A DNA stretch of 9,260 bases from Clostridiaceae bacterium. Its GTDB lineage: Bacteria > Bacillota > Clostridia > Acetivibrionales > DTU013. Position numbers and translations under genes: made by a program. Location of the stretch: NCBI GenBank assembly GCA_012799845.1, contig JAAZKL010000098.1, forward strand, positions 1-9,260, given 5' to 3'. Below the pieces are notes generated by a model. That model was not told the origin of the DNA and did no database searches. It saw only the letters and a program-made list of their open reading frames with translations. Numbering within the stretch: the first letter of the stretch is position 1; the number at the start of each line of letters is the position of its first letter. Below are positions 6,315-9,260 of this stretch, one piece after another.

Positions 6315-7430
6315 ATGACGGATCCACGAATAGAAACACTGGCAAAAAACCTGGTCAATTACTCCTGCAGTGTTAAGCCTGGTGAAAAGATCCTTATAGA
6401 AACAAGGGGCTATGAAGTGCCGCTGACTAAGGCTCTTGTCAAGGAAGTCTACAAAGCCGGCGGCGTGCCCTTTGTCACGGTAAAGAACGACGAGATAATG
6501 CGGGCGCTCCTCATCGGCTGCAACGAGGAACAGATCAGGCTCATGGCAAGGTTCGAGCTTGACAGGATGAAGGAGATGGACGCATATATAGGGATCAGGT
6601 ATGCGGACAATGCCAGCGAACTCAGCGATGTTCCCGAAGATAAAATGAAGCTGTACAGCACGCTTTTCAACAAGCCGGTGCATTCGGAGCAGAGGGTGGA
6701 GCATACGAAATGGGTCATCCTGCGTTATCCGAACAGCGCAATGGCGCAGATGGCTGAAATATCCACGGAAGCCTTCGAGGATTTCTTCTTTAAAGTATGC
6801 TGCCTGGATTACGCGAAGATGTCGAAAGCTATGGACGGACTCGTGGAACTGATGAATCGGACAGACCGGGTCAGGATCGTCGGCAGGGGTACCGACCTGA
6901 CATTCTCCATCCGCGGGATCCCGGCCATCAAGTGCGACGGCCACCGGAACATCCCCGACGGCGAAGTTTATACGGCCCCGGTAAGGGACTCTGTCAACGG
7001 GACGCTCACGTACAATACGCCATCCAAATACCAGGGGTTCACATATGAAAACGTGACGTTTGAGTTCAAGGACGGAAAGATCATCAATGCGAAGGCCAAC
7101 GACACTGACAGGATAAACAAGGTGCTGGATACTGATGAGGGCGCCAGGTATGTCGGCGAATTCTCGCTGGGCATCAATCCGTACATCGAAAAGCCGATGA
7201 AGGACACGCTGTTCGACGAGAAAATAAGGGGCAGCTTCCATTTCACTCCCGGAAACTGCTACGATATCTGCAGCAACGGCAACAAATCGGCGGTCCACTG
7301 GGACCTGGTATGCATACAGCGGCCGGAGTACGGCGGCGGGGAAATATGGTTCGACGATGTGCTGATAAGGAAGGACGGGGTTTTCGTACTGAAGGAACTG
7401 GAACCGCTGAACCCGGAAAACCTGGTGTAA
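6315..7430 (+). CDS. M29-family metallo-aminopeptidase (AmpS/PepS type)
   Basis: The enzyme removes N-terminal residues from peptides with a two-metal centre in the cytosol. The 371 residues match the M29 (thermophilic metallo-aminopeptidase) family from end to end. The metal and catalytic residues are in place: E217 in PDGEV, E282 in GEFSLGINP, H309 and Y316 in the segment from FHF to CYD, and H328/D330 in AVHWDLV, with the GGEIWFDD strand after them. The ATG at 6315 follows AAAGGCGG at a spacing of about 8. M29 enzymes have broad and differing specificity, so the exact substrate cannot be given, and I leave the symbol empty because ampS, pepS and aminopeptidase T are used for different members. 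It lies downstream of pepF and 52 bases upstream of a histidine kinase gene, so it could share transcripts with either. Confidence 0.93.
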   Translation: MTDPRIETLAKNLVNYSCSVKPGEKILIETRGYEVPLTKALVKEVYKAGGVPFVTVKNDEIMRALLIGCNEEQIRLMARFELDRMKEMDAYIGIRYADNASELSDVPEDKMKLYSTLFNKPVHSEQRVEHTKWVILRYPNSAMAQMAEISTEAFEDFFFKVCCLDYAKMSKAMDGLVELMNRTDRVRIVGRGTDLTFSIRGIPAIKCDGHRNIPDGEVYTAPVRDSVNGTLTYNTPSKYQGFTYENVTFEFKDGKIINAKANDTDRINKVLDTDEGARYVGEFSLGINPYIEKPMKDTLFDEKIRGSFHFTPGNCYDICSNGNKSAVHWDLVCIQRPEYGGGEIWFDDVLIRKDGVFVLKELEPLNPENLV

Positions 7431-7450
7431 GGTTTTGGAGCAGGGGGTCA

Positions 7451-7498
7451 ATGTCAAAAACCGTTTCTTTACCTGAGGTCATATGGAAAACTGGATGA
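7451..7498 (+). CDS. Possible 15-residue leader ORF overlapping the kinase start
   Basis: An ATG at 7451 with GGAG (7437-7440) and a G-rich AGGGGG just before it opens a 15-codon frame (MSKTVSLPEVIWKTG) ending at TGA 7496-7498. It overlaps the first codons of the kinase in another frame, and its stop forms an ATGA overlap with the kinase's second Met codon (7495-7497). That geometry is typical of translational coupling. The peptide is not recognised and may be fortuitous. Confidence 0.3.
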   Translation: MSKTVSLPEVIWKTG

Positions 7499-8625
7499 TC
7501 GGTACGAGGTTCATAATACTGTTCTACTGCGTATTGCGCTATTTTCAGGGCAGCATGGAGAATACTGCGCTTGTTGTATTGTTCATGCTGCTTTATATTT
7601 CTGCGGTCACCACCGCTTACCTGTTAAGGAAAACCTCGCTGAAAACCCTTTTCCGCATACTGTCCGTAGCTATCCTGGCTGTTTCATCAGCCCTGGCTTC
7701 CGAACTGTTCCTGCTTCTGATGTCCGCAGATATTTATGAGATCGTATCCGCATATATTGATGACTGGAAAGCCCTGCCGGTTTTCGCCGCTATTCCTGCC
7801 TTTTTAAGCATTGACAGCGGCGTGGTGCCGGAATATGTGCTGGCAAGCCTGATGTGCCTGTTGGTTTTTCTGCTGGCAAGAAAACATATCCATAACCTTG
7901 GTACTATGCAGAAGGCCAATGAAGAACTCAGGGACCGGATGGACGAACTGTCGGCAAGGCTGAGTGCGGGCACTGAATATGAAGCCCAGCTTCGCTACCT
8001 GTCGCAGATCGAGGAACGGAACACGCTGGCGCAGAAGATCCACGACGAAGTGGGACACACGCTGGCAGGCAGCATAATACAGCTTGAAGCTGTTGGGCTT
8101 ATCATGGAAAATGACACGGCCAGGGCAGGCGAAATGGTGAGAAATGTGACCGAAAACCTGAAGAAGGGAATGGAAAGCATTCGTTCCACATTAAGAGCGA
8201 TAAAGCCTGCTTCGGAGCAACTGGGGATAAACAGGCTGAAGCTTATCCTCGAGGAGTTCACGCTGAACAACAGGATAGAAACGGAACTCTCCTATGAGGG
8301 AAGGCTGGATGTCATAACGCATATACAATGGGGCATTCTGACCGACAACATGAGGGAAGCCCTGACCAACTCGCTGAAACACTCTGCAGCGTCGGCTATC
8401 AGGGTGAAGATAGAAGTCATGAGCAAGGTCATCAAAATGGAGGTCAGGGACGACGGGAGAGGCGAAGCCGCCGTCAAAAAGGGAATGGGAATTGCCGGCA
8501 TGGAAGAGAGGACCGGGGCGGCAGGCGGCAAGCTGATCATTGACGGATCCGAAGGGTTTTCTGTAATAACGCTGCTTCCTGTTGAAAACGAGCCCGGCAG
8601 ACTTAAAGCTTCCAATAATGCATAG
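7483..8625 (+). CDS. Membrane sensor histidine kinase, HisKA_3 (NarL-partner) class
   Basis: This is the sensor of a two-component pair: it autophosphorylates on His and passes the phosphate to the regulator encoded downstream. The 380 residues start with about five hydrophobic segments (roughly 6-22, 27-48, 57-82, 95-110, 120-135) and short loops, so no large external sensor domain is present. A coiled coil follows, then the dimerisation/phosphorylation helix with ERNTLAQKIHDEVGH and phospho-acceptor H187. The ATPase part shows an N-box (NMREALTNSLKHS), a D-box (DDGRG) and a G-box (GMGIAGMEERTGAAGG). HDEVGH places His where the DxxxQ/H phosphatase motif of this class ends, so phosphatase activity is likely. 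The ATG at 7483 has GAGGT close before it (spacing 4); Met 5 at 7495 is an alternative start coupled to the small ORF at 7451. The signal is unknown. Multi-pass kinases of this layout often sense the membrane or work with a transporter. Confidence 0.92.
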   Translation: MENWMIGTRFIILFYCVLRYFQGSMENTALVVLFMLLYISAVTTAYLLRKTSLKTLFRILSVAILAVSSALASELFLLLMSADIYEIVSAYIDDWKALPVFAAIPAFLSIDSGVVPEYVLASLMCLLVFLLARKHIHNLGTMQKANEELRDRMDELSARLSAGTEYEAQLRYLSQIEERNTLAQKIHDEVGHTLAGSIIQLEAVGLIMENDTARAGEMVRNVTENLKKGMESIRSTLRAIKPASEQLGINRLKLILEEFTLNNRIETELSYEGRLDVITHIQWGILTDNMREALTNSLKHSAASAIRVKIEVMSKVIKMEVRDDGRGEAAVKKGMGIAGMEERTGAAGGKLIIDGSEGFSVITLLPVENEPGRLKASNNA

Positions 8626-8664
8626 AGCTGCGAACCAGACAAGAGGGATTCAGCCTACAGCGAG

Positions 8665-8691
8665 GCAGCCGGCCGTATGTGAGTCGGCTGC
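8665..8691. other. Intergenic hairpin between kinase and regulator genes
   Basis: GCAGCCG (8665-8671) and CGGCTGC (8685-8691) form a perfect 7-bp stem with a 13-base loop in the 102-base gap. No T-run follows, so read-through into the regulator gene is expected; it may set mRNA stability or the relative levels of kinase and regulator. Confidence 0.45.
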
Positions 8692-8716
8692 TCATAAATC
8701 AGGTGATCGACAGATC

Positions 8717-8723
8717 AGGAGGT
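8717..8723 (+). promoter_or_regulatory. Strong ribosome binding site of the response regulator
   Basis: AGGAGGT, full complement to the 16S tail, precedes the ATG at 8728. It directly abuts a small hairpin, TGATC (8704-8708) / GATCA (8713-8717) with a GACA loop, whose last base is the first A of the site. Confidence 0.8.
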
Positions 8724-8727
8724 GTCT

Positions 8728-9260
8728 ATGCCGATCAGGGTATTGATAGCTGATGATGACGCGCTAATAAGAGAAGGACTTAAGATAATACTTCAGAGCG
8801 ATGACCGCTTTGAGGTAGCGGAATGCGTAGACAACGGCCGGAAGGCCGTGGAATACTGCAGTACGAATCAGGTGGATGTTGCACTGCTGGATGTAAGGAT
8901 GCCGGTGATGGACGGGCTTGAGGCCGCCCGGGAAATATCCGCGAAAACCGGGTCAAGGACGCTGATACTGACCACATTCGACGACGATGATTTTATATTA
9001 AACGCGGTCAGGTACGGGGCCAGGGGTTATCTGCTGAAGAGCAGCCCGCCTTCAAGGATCATGGACGCCATCAGGATAGTGCATGACGGGGGCACTGTCA
9101 TGCAGGATGTTGCCTTGGATATAATAAAGGGAGAACTGTCGTCCGGGAGGAGAAAGGGCATACCTGACGGGCTGCTGACCGAACGGGAGATGGAGATCGC
9201 CGAGCTTGTGGCAAAAGGGTTTTCCAACAGGGACATCGCGGCCAGGCTGTTCATGTCGGA
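8728..9260 (+). CDS. NarL/LuxR-family response regulator (3' partial)
   Basis: The product is a DNA-binding regulator activated by phosphate from the kinase encoded just upstream. The visible 177 residues contain a full receiver domain: acidic cluster D9-D11, phospho-acceptor D55 in LLDVRMPVMDG, the conserved Thr in LTTF (81-84), and Lys 104 in YLLKS. A linker leads to the start of a LuxR-type helix-turn-helix (LTEREMEIAELVAKGFSNRD from 150), which is cut by the window edge; about 30-40 residues are missing, judging by the usual 210-220 residue family length. The ATG at 8728 is set by a strong AGGAGGT. NarL-type regulators pair with HisKA_3 kinases, so the neighbouring kinase is almost surely its partner. 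The target genes are not visible; in many such systems they lie directly downstream. Confidence 0.95.
   Translation, partial: MPIRVLIADDDALIREGLKIILQSDDRFEVAECVDNGRKAVEYCSTNQVDVALLDVRMPVMDGLEAAREISAKTGSRTLILTTFDDDDFILNAVRYGARGYLLKSSPPSRIMDAIRIVHDGGTVMQDVALDIIKGELSSGRRKGIPDGLLTEREMEIAELVAKGFSNRDIAARLFMS

Noticed and set aside
5913..7457. A 514-codon open frame on the minus strand, antisense to the aminopeptidase gene and the end of pepF.
   Set aside because: It mirrors the codons of two well-supported plus-strand genes, has no recognisable domain or ribosome site, and has the His/Val/Arg-rich look of antisense frames in genes of this base composition.
8665..8691. Terminator between the kinase and regulator genes.
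   Set aside because: The stem is good, but no T-run follows, and the regulator is the expected co-transcribed partner.

Overview
The window looks like chromosomal DNA of an anaerobic, Gram-positive-type bacterium, most likely a clostridium-like Firmicute (Bacillota). Four things point there: an S-layer-homology (SLH) anchored surface protein built from fibronectin type III (FN3) repeats, an oligoendopeptidase F of the Firmicute type, strong purine-rich ribosome binding sites, and heavy use of AGG (Arg) and ATA (Ile) codons at roughly 50 % GC (judged by eye). Species cannot be told from this window. No transposon, phage, tRNA, rRNA or CRISPR feature was found.

Layout. (1) 1-2973, plus: 3' part of a large surface-protein gene, with about eight FN3 repeats followed by three SLH repeats; its 5' end lies outside the window. 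(2) 2993-3808, minus: nagB, glucosamine-6-phosphate deaminase, convergent with the surface gene and only 19 bases away. Upstream of it a 60-codon small ORF (3810-3992, minus) ends one base before the nagB ATG and is preceded by a near-consensus promoter (4015-4043, minus). (3) 3993-4330: divergent control region between nagB and pepF. It holds the nagB promoter(s), a perfect TATAAT for pepF, a possible 9-codon leader ORF, and a conspicuous array of CCGG-centred half-sites, four of them exactly 20 bases apart. (4) 4331-6133, plus: pepF, an M3-family oligoendopeptidase with an intact HExxH...E zinc site. (5) 6134-6314: a gap with a 9-bp inverted repeat and no gene. (6) 6315-7430: M29-family aminopeptidase. 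(7) 7451-8625: a possible 15-codon leader ORF and a multi-pass membrane histidine kinase of the HisKA_3 (NarL-partner) class. (8) 8728 to the window end: its NarL/LuxR-type response regulator, cut off inside the DNA-binding domain.

How they work together. pepF and the M29 enzyme form a plausible cytosolic peptide-degradation pair: an endopeptidase for oligopeptides, then an aminopeptidase for the products. The aminopeptidase, kinase and regulator genes are co-directional with gaps of 52 and 102 bases and may be one operon; the kinase has no large external sensor domain, so it probably senses the membrane or works with a membrane partner. nagB feeds amino-sugar nitrogen and carbon into glycolysis. 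Most of the window is ordinary housekeeping and accessory content. The parts that known families do not explain are the leaders: the 20-base-phased CCGG array before pepF, the coupled small ORF before nagB, and the small ORF whose stop codon overlaps an internal ATG of the kinase gene.
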